A stretch of DNA of 64,000 nucleotides from Pseudomonas sivasensis (GTDB lineage: Bacteria; Pseudomonadota; Gammaproteobacteria; Pseudomonadales; Pseudomonadaceae): positions 1 through 64,000 of the forward strand of contig NZ_JAAOWU010000004.1 of assembly GCF_013778505.1 (NCBI RefSeq), given 5' to 3'. Position numbers and translations under genes: made by a program. Positions within the stretch are counted from its first letter, which is position 1. Each line of letters begins with the position of its first letter. A model generated the notes under the pieces. The model was given only the letters and a program-made list of their open reading frames with translations. It did no database searches and was not told where the DNA came from. Below, in pieces: positions 53,805 through 62,173 of this stretch.

Positions 53805-55553
53805 ATGAAACCCCACGCAGCGGCTTACAGCCAACGCTTGCTGAAGGGCCAGGCGCCAACCTACGAGCGCCTGCAAGCCCGACTCGCCGAAGATGGCAGC
53901 CCGCTGGCCGCCGAGCCCATTGCCGTGCATTGCGGCTGGGGCCGGCTATTGATCGGCCATACGTTTCCGGACCCGGCGAGCCTGGCGGGGGAACTGCTCA
54001 ACGAACAACCCGGCGAACGCGACATCGCGCTGTATGTGGCCGCGCCGCAGCAGATCCTCGGGATTGATCCGCAGCAGTTGTTCCTCGATCCCTCGGACAC
54101 TTTGCGCCTGTGGTTCACTGACTACCGCCCCGCCGCCCGGGTGTTTCGCGGCTTTCGTATTCGCCGCGTGCAGACCGAGGCCGACTGGTTGGCGGTCAAC
54201 CAGTTGTACCAGTGCCGTGGCATGTTGCCGGTTGACGCCGAGCGCCTGACGCCGCGCCATCAAGGCGGCCCGGTGTACTGGCTGGCCGAGGACGAAGACA
54301 GCGGCGCAGTGATCGGCAGCGTGATGGGCCTTAACCATCAAAAGGCTTTTCACGACCCGGAAAACGGCTGCAGCCTGTGGTGCCTGGCGGTCGACCCGCA
54401 GTGCACGCGCCCCGGTGTGGGCGAGGTGTTGGTACGCCACTTGGTGGAACACTTTATGAGCCGGGGCCTGAGCTACCTCGACCTGTCGGTGCTGCACAAC
54501 AACCGCCAGGCCAAGAGCCTCTATGCCAAGCTCGGGTTCCGCGCGCTGACCACCTTTGCGATCAAACGCAAGAACGGCATCAACCAGCCGCTGTTCCTCG
54601 GCCCTGGCCCGCAGGCGGGGTTCAATCCCTATGCGCGGATCATTGTTGAAGAAGCACACCGGCGCGGTATTGATGTGCAGGTGGATGACGCCGACGCCGG
54701 TTTGTTCACCCTCAGCCACGGCGGGCGGCGCGTGCGTTGTCGTGAGTCTTTGAGCGACCTGACCAGCGCGATCAGCATGACGTTGTGCCAGGACAAGAGC
54801 CTGACCCACAAGGCGCTTAAAGCCGCCGGTTTGAAGCTGCCGTCGCAACAATTAGCGGGCAGTGCTGATGACAATCTGGAATTCCTGGATGAACACCAGC
54901 GCATCGTCGTCAAGCCCCTGGATGGCGAGCAAGGCCAGGGCGTGGCGGTGGATCTGCACAGTATCGAAGAAGTGCAGCAGGCCATCGAGGCTGCGCGCCA
55001 ATTTGACAGCCGCGTGCTGCTGGAAAGTTTTCATGAAGGGCTGGATTTGCGCATCCTGGTGATCGGTTTCGAGGTGGTCGCCGCCGCTATCCGCCGCCCT
55101 GCTGAAGTCACCGGTGACGGCCAGCACTCCATCGGCGCGCTGATTGAAGCGCAGAGCCGACGACGTCAAGCGGCGACCGACGGCGAGAGCAAAATCCCGC
55201 TGGACGCGGAAACCGAACGCACCCTGCACGCCGCCGGTTATGACTACAGCAGTGTCCTGCCCCGTGGCCAGACCCTCGCCGTGCGTCGCACCGCCAACCT
55301 GCACACCGGCGGTTGCCTGGAAGACGTCACCGCAATCCTGCACCCGACCCTGGTCGACGCCGCCGTGCGCGCCGCCCGTGCCCTCGACATTCCCATGGTC
55401 GGTCTGGACCTGATGGTGCCCGCTGCCGATCAACCTGAGTACGTGTTTATCGAAGCCAACGAGCGGGCCGGCTTGGCCAACCATGAACCGCAACCGACGG
55501 CAGAGAAGTTTGTGGACCTGTTATTTCCCCATAGCCAGCCGACGGCTCAATAA
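53805..55553 (+). CDS. ngg: N-acetylglutaminylglutamine synthetase (GNAT plus ATP-grasp)
   Basis: A 582-residue fusion. Residues 100-250 are a GNAT acetyltransferase (SLWCLAVDPQCTRPGVGEVLVRHLVEHF, YLDLSVLHNNRQAKSLYAKLGF); residues 280-570 are an ATP-grasp ligase related to cyanophycin/glutathione synthetases (RIVVKPLDGEQGQGVAVDL, GHDLM-type metal site near VGLDLMVPAAD, FIEANERAGLANHEP). It acetylates and joins two glutamines. ATG 53805 follows AAGGAATCTGATTG. It is the second gene of the osmolyte trio. Confidence 0.9.
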   Translation: MKPHAAAYSQRLLKGQAPTYERLQARLAEDGSPLAAEPIAVHCGWGRLLIGHTFPDPASLAGELLNEQPGERDIALYVAAPQQILGIDPQQLFLDPSDTLRLWFTDYRPAARVFRGFRIRRVQTEADWLAVNQLYQCRGMLPVDAERLTPRHQGGPVYWLAEDEDSGAVIGSVMGLNHQKAFHDPENGCSLWCLAVDPQCTRPGVGEVLVRHLVEHFMSRGLSYLDLSVLHNNRQAKSLYAKLGFRALTTFAIKRKNGINQPLFLGPGPQAGFNPYARIIVEEAHRRGIDVQVDDADAGLFTLSHGGRRVRCRESLSDLTSAISMTLCQDKSLTHKALKAAGLKLPSQQLAGSADDNLEFLDEHQRIVVKPLDGEQGQGVAVDLHSIEEVQQAIEAARQFDSRVLLESFHEGLDLRILVIGFEVVAAAIRRPAEVTGDGQHSIGALIEAQSRRRQAATDGESKIPLDAETERTLHAAGYDYSSVLPRGQTLAVRRTANLHTGGCLEDVTAILHPTLVDAAVRAARALDIPMVGLDLMVPAADQPEYVFIEANERAGLANHEPQPTAEKFVDLLFPHSQPTAQ

Positions 55554-55557
55554 CCCT

Positions 55558-55688
55558 GTGGTGAGCGGGCTTGCCGCGCGGGGCTGCGAACCAGCCCCAA
55601 AACCTGCCAATGAGTGTTGACTCGAAGCGCGCGTTGCCTGGACTAGGGGCTGCTTCGCAGCCCAGCGCGGGTCAAGCCCGCTCACCAC
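55558..55688. repeat. palindromic element related to the 37.7-38.2 kb elements
   Basis: Outer arms GTGGTGAGCGGGCTTG and CAAGCCCGCTCACCAC are inverted across 131 bases, with GGCTGCGAACCAGCCCC facing GGGGCTGCTTCGCAGCCC inside. The sequence order mirrors the 133-base elements at 37702 and 38060. It lies 4 bases after the ngg stop, within the osmolyte operon, and its strong hairpin may reduce readthrough or protect the upstream mRNA. Confidence 0.8.
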
Positions 55689-55746
55689 AAAAAGCCCGCT
55701 CGCCACTACAGCCCCACGGGTTGCCCTTATTTCATCAGGAGTCTTT

Positions 55747-56940
55747 ATGAGCCGAACCATCCCCGAACCGGATCTCAACTACCTGCAAAAAGTGCTGTTG
55801 GAAATGCTCGCCATTCCCAGCCCTACCGGCTTTACCGACACCATCGTGCGCTACGTCGCCGAGCGCCTCGAAGAGCTGGGTATCCCATTTGAAATGACCC
55901 GCCGCGGCACCATCCGCGCAACCCTCAAGGGCCAGAAAAACAGCCCCGACCGTGCTGTGTCGGCGCACTTGGACACCATTGGCGCCGCCGTGCGTGCGAT
56001 CAAGGACAACGGCCGCCTGACCCTGGCGCCAGTAGGCTGCTGGTCCAGCCGTTTTGCCGAAGGCAGCCGCGTCAGCCTGTTCACCGACAACGGTGTGATT
56101 CGCGGCAGCGTGTTGCCGCTGATGGCCTCCGGGCATGCGTTCAACACCGCCGTGGATGAAATGCCGGTGAGCTGGGACCACGTAGAGCTGCGCCTGGATG
56201 CTTACTGCGCAACCCGCGCCGACTGCGACTCCCTGGGGATCAGCGTCGGTGACTACGTGGCCTTTGACCCGCTGCCCGAGTTCACCGAGAGCGGGCATAT
56301 CAGCGCACGCCACCTGGACGATAAGGCGGGCGTCGCCGCCCTGCTCGCCGCGCTCAAGGCCATCGTCGACAGCGGCGAGCCGTTGCTGATCGACTGCCAT
56401 CCGCTGTTCACCATCACCGAAGAAACCGGCAGCGGTGCGGCGGCAGCCCTGCCGTGGGATGTGAGTGAGTTTGTCGGCATCGACATCGCCCCGGTCGCCC
56501 CCGGCCAGCACTCCAGCGAACATGCGGTGAGTGTGGCGATGCAGGATTCCGGCGGGCCGTACGACTACCACCTGTCCCGTCACCTGCTGCGCCTTGCATC
56601 GGAAAATGACCTGCCAGTGCGCCGCGATCTGTTCCGTTATTACTTCAGCGATGCACACTCGGCGGTGACGGCCGGGCACGATATCCGTACAGCGCTGCTG
56701 GCGTTTGGTTGCGACGCGACCCACGGCTACGAGCGCACCCATATCGACAGCCTGGCGGCGCTGAGCCGCTTGCTCGGCGCGTACATCCTCAGCCCGCCGG
56801 TCTTTGCCAGCGACGCCCAGCCGGCCCAGGGTTCACTGGACCGCTTCAGTCATCAAATCGAGCATGAAACGCAGATGGAGAGCGACACGCGCGTGCCGTC
56901 GGTGGACAGTCTGGTGGGCAACAAGTCCTCAGGCGAGTAA
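55747..56940 (+). CDS. M42-family peptidase of the NAGGN trio
   Basis: A 397-residue M42/M28-fold metallopeptidase. Metal ligands are visible in SAHLDTIGAA, HLDDKAGVAALLAAL, ITEETGSGAA, VGIDIAPVAPG and the late CDATHGYERTHID. ATG 55747 follows CAGGAGTCTTT. A peptidase of this kind regularly sits with the amidotransferase and GNAT/ATP-grasp genes (the trio families) and may trim or recycle the dipeptide osmolyte; that role is inferred. The palindromic element separates it from ngg, so its expression may be lower or separate. Confidence 0.88.
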   Translation: MSRTIPEPDLNYLQKVLLEMLAIPSPTGFTDTIVRYVAERLEELGIPFEMTRRGTIRATLKGQKNSPDRAVSAHLDTIGAAVRAIKDNGRLTLAPVGCWSSRFAEGSRVSLFTDNGVIRGSVLPLMASGHAFNTAVDEMPVSWDHVELRLDAYCATRADCDSLGISVGDYVAFDPLPEFTESGHISARHLDDKAGVAALLAALKAIVDSGEPLLIDCHPLFTITEETGSGAAAALPWDVSEFVGIDIAPVAPGQHSSEHAVSVAMQDSGGPYDYHLSRHLLRLASENDLPVRRDLFRYYFSDAHSAVTAGHDIRTALLAFGCDATHGYERTHIDSLAALSRLLGAYILSPPVFASDAQPAQGSLDRFSHQIEHETQMESDTRVPSVDSLVGNKSSGE

Positions 56941-57006
56941 CAGCCACTGCTGGCAACCCGGGTCCCGGCACAGTAGCATCGCCGGGATTCTCTATCTGAG
57001 GCTTGT

Positions 57007-57234
57007 ATGCTGATTCCCTACGACGCTCTTGAAGTCGACACCCTGACCCGCCTGATCGAAGACTTCGTGACCCGCGACGGCACCGACAATGGCGACGACA
57101 CACCCCTGGAGACCCGCGTGCTGCGCGTGCGCCAAGCGCTGACCAAGGGCCAGGCCCTGATCGTGTTCGACCCGGAAAGCGAGCAATGCCAGTTGATGCT
57201 CAAGCACGATGTGCCCAAGCATCTGTTCGACTGA
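57007..57234 (+). CDS. UPF0270 protein, YheU family
   Basis: A 75-residue acidic protein with the YheU pattern: MLIPYDALEVDTLTRLIEDFVTRDGTD, then a short helix and LIVFDPESEQCQLM. TGAGGCTTGT precedes the ATG. Function of the family is unknown. It follows the M42 gene by 66 bases and may belong to the same transcript. Its stop is seven bases from the convergent csrA-type gene. Confidence 0.9.
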   Translation: MLIPYDALEVDTLTRLIEDFVTRDGTDNGDDTPLETRVLRVRQALTKGQALIVFDPESEQCQLMLKHDVPKHLFD

Positions 57235-57241
57235 GGGTGTT

Positions 57242-57439
57242 CTAGGGGTTGGTGGCGGGTTGGGGTTGAGTGGCTTGGCGTTCGAGCATTTTCTGATGCA
57301 CTTCGGCGCGGTGCACATTGATCCCCGCTGGTGCGGCGATGCCGAATTTCACTTGGTCGCCGTTCAGTTCCAGGATGCGCACGGTGATCTCATCACCGAT
57401 GGAGATGATTTCGCCTACAGCGCGGCTTAAGACCAGCAT
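57242..57439 (-). CDS. CsrA/Rsm-family RNA-binding regulator (divergent paralogue)
   Basis: A 65-residue CsrA-family protein beginning MLVLSRAVGEIISIGDEITVRIL. The RNA-contact segment VHRAEVHQ keeps the key Arg44, and the Leu4 region is conserved, so binding to GGA-containing loops is expected. Several positions differ from canonical RsmA/RsmE, and a Gln/Pro/Thr-rich tail (RQATQPQPATNP) is added, so it is probably one of the extra Pseudomonas Rsm paralogues. ATG 57439 has AAGGA upstream. It would act as a dimer on mRNA translation. Confidence 0.88.
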   Translation of the reverse strand: MLVLSRAVGEIISIGDEITVRILELNGDQVKFGIAAPAGINVHRAEVHQKMLERQATQPQPATNP

Positions 57440-57515
57440 GGCGTTTGTCCTTTTGGAGTGACAGGACCTCGACCATGCGCGCTGAAGGTTGATGCAGCAA
57501 TGGCACGCAGCTAAA

Positions 57516-57551
57516 TCAGGCAACACCTACACCAGTAGGTAATTTGCCTGA
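57516..57551. terminator. stem-loop between the SDR and csrA-type genes
   Basis: TCAGGCAA and TTGCCTGA pair, with ACCTAC and GTAGGT pairing inside. It lies 16 bases after the SDR stop on the minus strand. There is no T run, so termination is possible but unproved; it could instead be part of the csrA-gene promoter region. Confidence 0.45.
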
Positions 57552-57566
57552 CAGACCAACACCTGA

Positions 57567-58382
57567 TTAGCCTTTAACAGCCTGTGCTTTGGCGCGCATC
57601 TTGTCGGCCATGGTAGTCATTTCGTCGTAGAGCAATTGCGGATTCTTCTGCTTCAACGCCCAGGCCATCCGGCCCTGCTCGTGGGGCAAGATCATGAATT
57701 CCCCTTCGGCGACACGCTGATAGATGTAATCGGCAATATCCGCCGCCGAGATCGGCGAACTCTCCAACAACTTGCCCACCTGGGCCTTCATCGCCGGCGT
57801 CGGCCCACGGAACGAGTCCAGCAGGTTGGTCTGGAAGAACGACGGGCATACCACATGCACGCCGACTTCCTGCTGCTTGAGCTCCACCAGCAGGCTTTCC
57901 GACAGCGCCACCACACCGGCCTTGGCTACGTTGTAGTTGCTCATGGCCGGCCCTTGCATCAGCGCGGCCATAGAGGCGATGTTGATGATGCGGCCCTTGC
58001 TCTTTTCCAGCAGCGGCAGGAACGCCTTGCAGCCTTTGACCACGCCCATCAGATTGATCGCAATCTGCCAGTCCCAATCCTCCAGGGACAGTTCGGCAAA
58101 GAAACCACCCGAGGCGACGCCAGCGTTATTGACGATCACATCGATGCCCCCCAGCTTCACTTCGCACGCCTGGGCAAACGCGGTGAGCTGGCTGTAGTCG
58201 CGCACGTCGCAACGTTGGGTAAAGCCATCGCCCCCGGCCTCGCGCACGAGCTTGAGGGTTTCCTGCAAGCCTGGCTCGCTGACATCCGACAAGGCCAATT
58301 GCCAACCCTCGCGGGCCCAGCGCAGAGCGATTTCACGACCCAGGCCGGACCCGGCGCCAGTGATCATCATGCGATTTTGCAT
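57567..58382 (-). CDS. SDR-family oxidoreductase
   Basis: A 271-residue classical short-chain dehydrogenase. The cofactor motif TGAGSGLG is at residues 8-15, then VNNAGVAS, the catalytic serine in NIASMAALMQGP, and the YNVAK motif with Tyr and Lys. The C terminus (PHEQGRMAWALKQKNPQLLYDEM) resembles a group of Pseudomonas SDRs often labelled as alcohol or acyl dehydrogenases. The substrate is unknown. It stands alone, with a stem-loop downstream. Confidence 0.87.
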   Translation of the reverse strand: MQNRMMITGAGSGLGREIALRWAREGWQLALSDVSEPGLQETLKLVREAGGDGFTQRCDVRDYSQLTAFAQACEVKLGGIDVIVNNAGVASGGFFAELSLEDWDWQIAINLMGVVKGCKAFLPLLEKSKGRIINIASMAALMQGPAMSNYNVAKAGVVALSESLLVELKQQEVGVHVVCPSFFQTNLLDSFRGPTPAMKAQVGKLLESSPISAADIADYIYQRVAEGEFMILPHEQGRMAWALKQKNPQLLYDEMTTMADKMRAKAQAVKG

Positions 58383-58601
58383 AGGAAGCTGCCTTGTGGT
58401 TCACAGAAGAAGTGATCGGCAGTGTAGCGAAGGTTTTTCCTGCACCCACGCACCATCAGATTGATGAATGCCCCAGGCAAACCGTGGGCCGGGTCGGATG
58501 CCTGCGCACAGCCTAAGTTCAATCTTTTTCAACTAATACGACGCACCTGCGAGCGCATTAAAAGAAATAAGCGTGTTTGCAAAATGCTTTAAAAAAACAC
58601 G

Positions 58602-58629
58602 GAATTTTATGCGAAGCGCAGGAGTCGGA
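58602..58629 (+). promoter_or_regulatory. possible AlgU (sigma-22) promoter of the DUF3309 gene
   Basis: GAATTT and TCGGA are 17 bases apart and match the AlgU pattern GAACTT-N16/17-TCTGA at nine of eleven positions, 83 bases before the DUF3309 start. The rest of the 330-base gap 58383-58712 holds an A-rich stretch near 58590 but no gene that I can recognise. Confidence 0.35.
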
Positions 58630-58712
58630 GTTGTTAAGGCGTTCGTAATTAAACCTGCGGTCGTAACGTTAAATCATCAGTCCTTGCACAAGGCCTATAA
58701 GGAAATAAAACC

Positions 58713-58865
58713 ATGAGCCTCATTCTAATCATCATCCTGATTCTGCTGCTGGTCGGTGGTCTGCCAGTCTTCCCGCACTCCCGCAACTGGGGCTATGGCC
58801 CGTCGGGTATCCTGGGTGTTGTTCTGGTTGTCCTGCTGGTGTTGTTGTTGCTCGGCCGGATATAA
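58713..58865 (+). CDS. DUF3309 family small membrane protein
   Basis: A 50-residue protein with two hydrophobic helices around a conserved loop: LILIIILILLLVGG, then LPVFPHSRNWGYGPSG, then LGVVLVVLLVLLLLGRI. The central PHSRNWGYGPSG is the DUF3309 signature. The ATG at 58713 is preceded by AAGGAAATAAAACC. Members are often stress-induced, which fits the possible AlgU promoter upstream, but function is unknown. A bidirectional terminator follows. Confidence 0.85.
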   Translation: MSLILIIILILLLVGGLPVFPHSRNWGYGPSGILGVVLVVLLVLLLLGRI

Positions 58866-58875
58866 AAACCGCATA

Positions 58876-58905
58876 AAAAAAGAGGCCTGAAAAGGCCTCT
58901 TTTTT
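58876..58905. terminator. bidirectional rho-independent terminator
   Basis: A perfect 13-bp stem AAAAAAGAGGCCT / AGGCCTCTTTTTT around GAAA. It serves the DUF3309 gene on one strand and the LTA-synthase-like gene on the other. Confidence 0.92.
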
Positions 58906-58917
58906 ATTGCCGGTTAA

Positions 58918-61005
58918 TTAGTCCGGCTTGCCGTCAACTACGCCGGCGGTGTTATCCAACAGGCTCTTGGTGGCCGTCTGCAGGAAAGACTCAAGTTTCT
59001 GCTTCAACGCAGCCTCGTCCGGCGATTCAGGAATCACCTTACCGGTCGGGTTAGCGCCCAGTTCGTATTCCCACAACTTCGGTGGCATCTCCTTGGGCAA
59101 AACAAGGATGCGGTCTGCGGTGACCAAGGCCACGGTCTGGTCGCTGCCCGAAGGCTTGATCACGCCAAAGCCTTTGTCGCCTTCCGGCAGGTTCAGCAGA
59201 TCACGACCCCAGCATTGGTGCAGGGTGTCGCCACCGAGGCGGCCCATAATGGTCGGCACGATGTCGATCTGGGTGCCCACGGTGTGGTCACGCTCGCCGA
59301 ACTTCTCCTGCATGCCCGGTGCAATCATCAGCATCGGCACGTTGAAGCGGCCCAAGTCCATCTCGGTGATCTGCTGTTCGTTGCCGAAGCCGTGGTCGCC
59401 CACGATTACAAACAGGGTTTCCTTGAAGTACGGCTCCTTGCGGGCCTTTTCAAAGAACTGGCCCAGGGCCCAGTCGGAGTAACGCATGGCCGTCAAATGC
59501 TCGTTGAGGCTGCCACGGTCAGTGACTTTCTCGACGGGCAATGGCGTCGGCAATGCGTACGGCGTGTGGTTGGACAGGGTTTGCAGCAGTGCGTAGAACG
59601 GCTTGCCGCCTTCGCGGGCTTTCAACTCTTGCAGGCCACGGTTGAACATGTCCTGGTCGGACACGCCCCACGTCGGATCAGAGAACACAGGGTCGACGAA
59701 GTCGTTGCGGCCAATGAAGTTGGTCATGCCCTGGTTGCTGAAGAAGCCCGACTGGTTGTCCCAGGCGAAGTCGCCGTTGTAGACATACACGTCGTCAAAC
59801 TGACGCGCGCTGAGCAACTGCGGCAGGCCCGACAGCTTGTGGCTGCCTTCCGGGGTCTGCATCAGGTATTCAAAGCCTGGCAGGTTCGGGAAGCAGGCCA
59901 TGGTGGCGAACATACCCTGGTGGGTGTGAGTGCCGTTGGAGAAGAAGCGGTCGAACAGCAGGCCTTCCTTGGACAGTTTGTCGAAGGACGGCGTGATGTT
60001 GCCCGGACGGCCCAATGCGCCTACCGAGTGACCGGCGAAGCTTTCCATCAGGATGACCACGACGTTCTTGATCGGCAGGGTCTTTTCGGCCGGCGGCATG
60101 TAGTCACGGCGCACGGCGGCGGTGTCGGTATCGACCAGTTTCTCTTGGGGCAATACCAGCATGTCGCGCACGGTCTGGGTCGCCAACGGCTGATCCAGAG
60201 TGGCCTTCCAGATATTGGCGCGGTCCTCACCGAACCGAGCCTTGGCCGCCGCGATCAGCGACAAGGTGCCATTGAGGCCCAACTGGTTGGCGAAGTTGGA
60301 ATCGGTGGTGTACACGTCGCCCCAGCGCAGCGGCGGGCCCTGACGCAGAGTGCCACGGGCGGCAACCACAGCGATCAGCAGGCAGACCACGAACACCGCG
60401 ATGCGGCTGTACCACGGCGCGACCTGGCGGGTGCCGATACTGCCACCGCTGAATGGGCCGCGTGGGCGCGTCGCGCGATCAGCGCCTTTGAAGGCGATGC
60501 TCAGGATCAGCGTGCCTACGGCCCAGGCCAGCAGGTAGCGCACCACCGGAAAACCGTACCAGAGCATGCTCATCACGGTTTTCGGGTCTTCCTTCACGTA
60601 CTGGAAAACCAGGCCGTTGAGGCGCTGGTGGAACTCGCGGTAGAAGTCCATCTCCATCAAGCCCAGGAACAGGGCGATGCTGGACGCAATCGTCAGCCAG
60701 AAACGGAAGAACCCACGCGCGGCCATGGCCCGTACGCTGAACAGTGCCAGCAGCAGCGGGATCAGCAGATACACCACCAGGCGTATGTCAAAACGCAGGC
60801 CGTTGGCGAACGCTTCCAGGAAGGTCGAGGCCGGGGTGTCGAGGATCATCTCGCGGTTGTACACCAGCAGCGCCAGGCGCAGCAGGGAGAACATCACCAT
60901 CATGACCAGTGCGCAGAGCAGCGTGTATGCCAGATGGGATTTGACGGTCGGTTGCAGCAGGCGATTAGAAGCTCGCTGCTGACTCAGGGCGTCCGGGTTT
61001 GCCAT
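58918..61005 (-). CDS. LTA-synthase-like membrane phosphoglycerol transferase/sulfatase
   Basis: A 695-residue protein with five N-terminal membrane helices (residues 20-230) and a periplasmic sulfatase-fold domain. The metal site is visible: Glu in VVVILMESFAGHS, the Thr nucleophile in NGTHTHQGMFAT, and Asp-His in VVGDHGFGNE. In LtaS and OpgB/MdoB this domain moves phosphoglycerol from phosphatidylglycerol onto teichoic acid or periplasmic glucans. In a Gram-negative organism, modification of osmoregulated periplasmic glucans is the more likely role, but that is inferred. Single gene, strong terminator. Confidence 0.88.
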   Translation of the reverse strand: MANPDALSQQRASNRLLQPTVKSHLAYTLLCALVMMVMFSLLRLALLVYNREMILDTPASTFLEAFANGLRFDIRLVVYLLIPLLLALFSVRAMAARGFFRFWLTIASSIALFLGLMEMDFYREFHQRLNGLVFQYVKEDPKTVMSMLWYGFPVVRYLLAWAVGTLILSIAFKGADRATRPRGPFSGGSIGTRQVAPWYSRIAVFVVCLLIAVVAARGTLRQGPPLRWGDVYTTDSNFANQLGLNGTLSLIAAAKARFGEDRANIWKATLDQPLATQTVRDMLVLPQEKLVDTDTAAVRRDYMPPAEKTLPIKNVVVILMESFAGHSVGALGRPGNITPSFDKLSKEGLLFDRFFSNGTHTHQGMFATMACFPNLPGFEYLMQTPEGSHKLSGLPQLLSARQFDDVYVYNGDFAWDNQSGFFSNQGMTNFIGRNDFVDPVFSDPTWGVSDQDMFNRGLQELKAREGGKPFYALLQTLSNHTPYALPTPLPVEKVTDRGSLNEHLTAMRYSDWALGQFFEKARKEPYFKETLFVIVGDHGFGNEQQITEMDLGRFNVPMLMIAPGMQEKFGERDHTVGTQIDIVPTIMGRLGGDTLHQCWGRDLLNLPEGDKGFGVIKPSGSDQTVALVTADRILVLPKEMPPKLWEYELGANPTGKVIPESPDEAALKQKLESFLQTATKSLLDNTAGVVDGKPD

Positions 61006-61221
61006 GTCGTTTCAGGACCCATTGGAAGTTTAAGTGACGAAATATCGCGGTGGCGCGAATGGTGCCCGATCAATCACAGCAAGGCTATTAATTACTGAAC
61101 GTGCACCGCTGCACCGCCTTTAATAGCAGGCAGAAAAAGCCGGAGAATTGTCTTGGATGGGTTGTGAAAATTCTGTACAGCGAATATTTCGATACAAAAA
61201 TCACAGGCATCCTGAAACGAA

Positions 61222-61310
61222 ATGTGGGAGGGGACTGACTCCCGATCGCGATGTGTCAGTGCCAGATGACTGGCTGATACACCGCTATCGGGAGAAGCTC
61301 CCTCCCACAT
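61222..61310. repeat. TGTGGGAG-type extragenic palindrome
   Basis: Outer arms ATGTGGGAGGGG and CTCCCTCCCACAT are inverted across 89 bases, with GACTCCCGATCGCG facing CGCTATCGGGAG inside. Same family as 3797 and 36159. It fills much of the gap between the LTA-synthase-like gene start and the PLDc_N-like gene end. Confidence 0.75.
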
Positions 61311-61342
61311 TTACTGTGCCCACTCCAGACGGAGTGAAGCGA

Positions 61343-61534
61343 TCAAATCCGCACGTTACCCCGTGGCCCGGCAATCGCCCAGATGATCAGGCCCAGGACC
61401 GGCAGCAGCAGGATCAACAGGATCCACAACACCTTGGCGCCAGTGCTCGCGCCGCTTTTAAACACATTGATGATCGCCCAGATATCCAGCGCGAGGATGA
61501 TCAGCCCAATCAAGCCATTAAATGTGGAACCCAT
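61343..61534 (-). CDS. PLDc_N-like small membrane protein
   Basis: A 63-residue protein starting at ATG 61534, with AGGAG seven bases upstream; an earlier in-frame ATG lacks a signal. It has two membrane helices, the first with LALDIWAIINVFKSG and the second KVLWILLILLLPVLGLIIW followed by AIAGPRG. This is the PLDc_N pattern seen at the N terminus of cardiolipin synthases and in stand-alone small proteins. It lacks the phospholipase domain, so enzymatic activity is not expected. Confidence 0.78.
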   Translation of the reverse strand: MGSTFNGLIGLIILALDIWAIINVFKSGASTGAKVLWILLILLLPVLGLIIWAIAGPRGNVRI

Positions 61535-61601
61535 GGTGTCGCTCCTAAGTGAGGGCATGCACTTGTAGGATAGTCAGCCCTGGCAGGGGTTCCGTTTTAT
61601 T

Positions 61602-62132
61602 TCAGACGTGGACCGCCACCTTCAGCGCTTCCAGGGACGGCTCCGCCTTGATACCGACTTCGGCGCACAGCTCCAGCACCCGAGGCAGGTCGTTGCCAAA
61701 CACCAATACGGTCTGGATTTCGTCATCCAAGGGCAGGCTGAAATCAAGCAGCACATAGCCGCCATCCTCCGGGCTCAGGGCGCTCATCTGGATCTGGATG
61801 CGGTTCAGCGCGGTGAGGCCGTCAGCCTTGGCCAGTTGCTTGGGCTTGAGGTTGAACGCGACACCCGGACCGAACGAGGCGACGATCTGCGCAAACAGAT
61901 CGCCATAGGTGTCGGCCTGGAACAGCACGGTCTCTGGCAGGCTGCCGACCACCACCCACTCCCCCAAAGGAATCGGGAAGGTGTCGTCGTAGTTGATGTC
62001 TGGGTTGGCTGCCAGAAATGCAGCAGGATCGGCGTAGGCCTGGGCAGCCTCATCAGCGATGCGCGCGACCTCGTCCTCGCCCATGACCCCGGCGCTGATT
62101 TTGCTGATAAGTTCGACGAGGGCGGTTTTCAT
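61602..62132 (-). CDS. conserved hypothetical protein upstream-paired with an ankyrin protein
   Basis: A 176-residue acidic cytoplasmic protein that I do not recognise. It has a helical N terminus (LVELISKISAGVMGEDEVARIADEA), a central mixed region (FPIPLGEWVVVGSLPETVLFQADTYGD) and a C-terminal half with beta-like strands (GYVLLDFSLPLDDEIQTVLVFG). There is no signal peptide or membrane segment. The shape recalls small chaperone-like folds, but that is only an impression. It lies 41 bases after the ankyrin gene on the same strand, so the two are likely co-expressed. Confidence 0.7.
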   Translation of the reverse strand: MKTALVELISKISAGVMGEDEVARIADEAAQAYADPAAFLAANPDINYDDTFPIPLGEWVVVGSLPETVLFQADTYGDLFAQIVASFGPGVAFNLKPKQLAKADGLTALNRIQIQMSALSPEDGGYVLLDFSLPLDDEIQTVLVFGNDLPRVLELCAEVGIKAEPSLEALKVAVHV

Positions 62133-62173
62133 GGGGCGATCCTGTAACGGGCTGGTTTTTGAGGGCGCAAAGC

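Noticed and set aside
59215..61098. A 627-codon plus-strand open frame opposite the LTA-synthase-like gene.
   Set aside because: It is the antisense shadow of a well-supported gene in GC-rich DNA; the translation is rich in Gln, His, Arg and Ala without any domain pattern.
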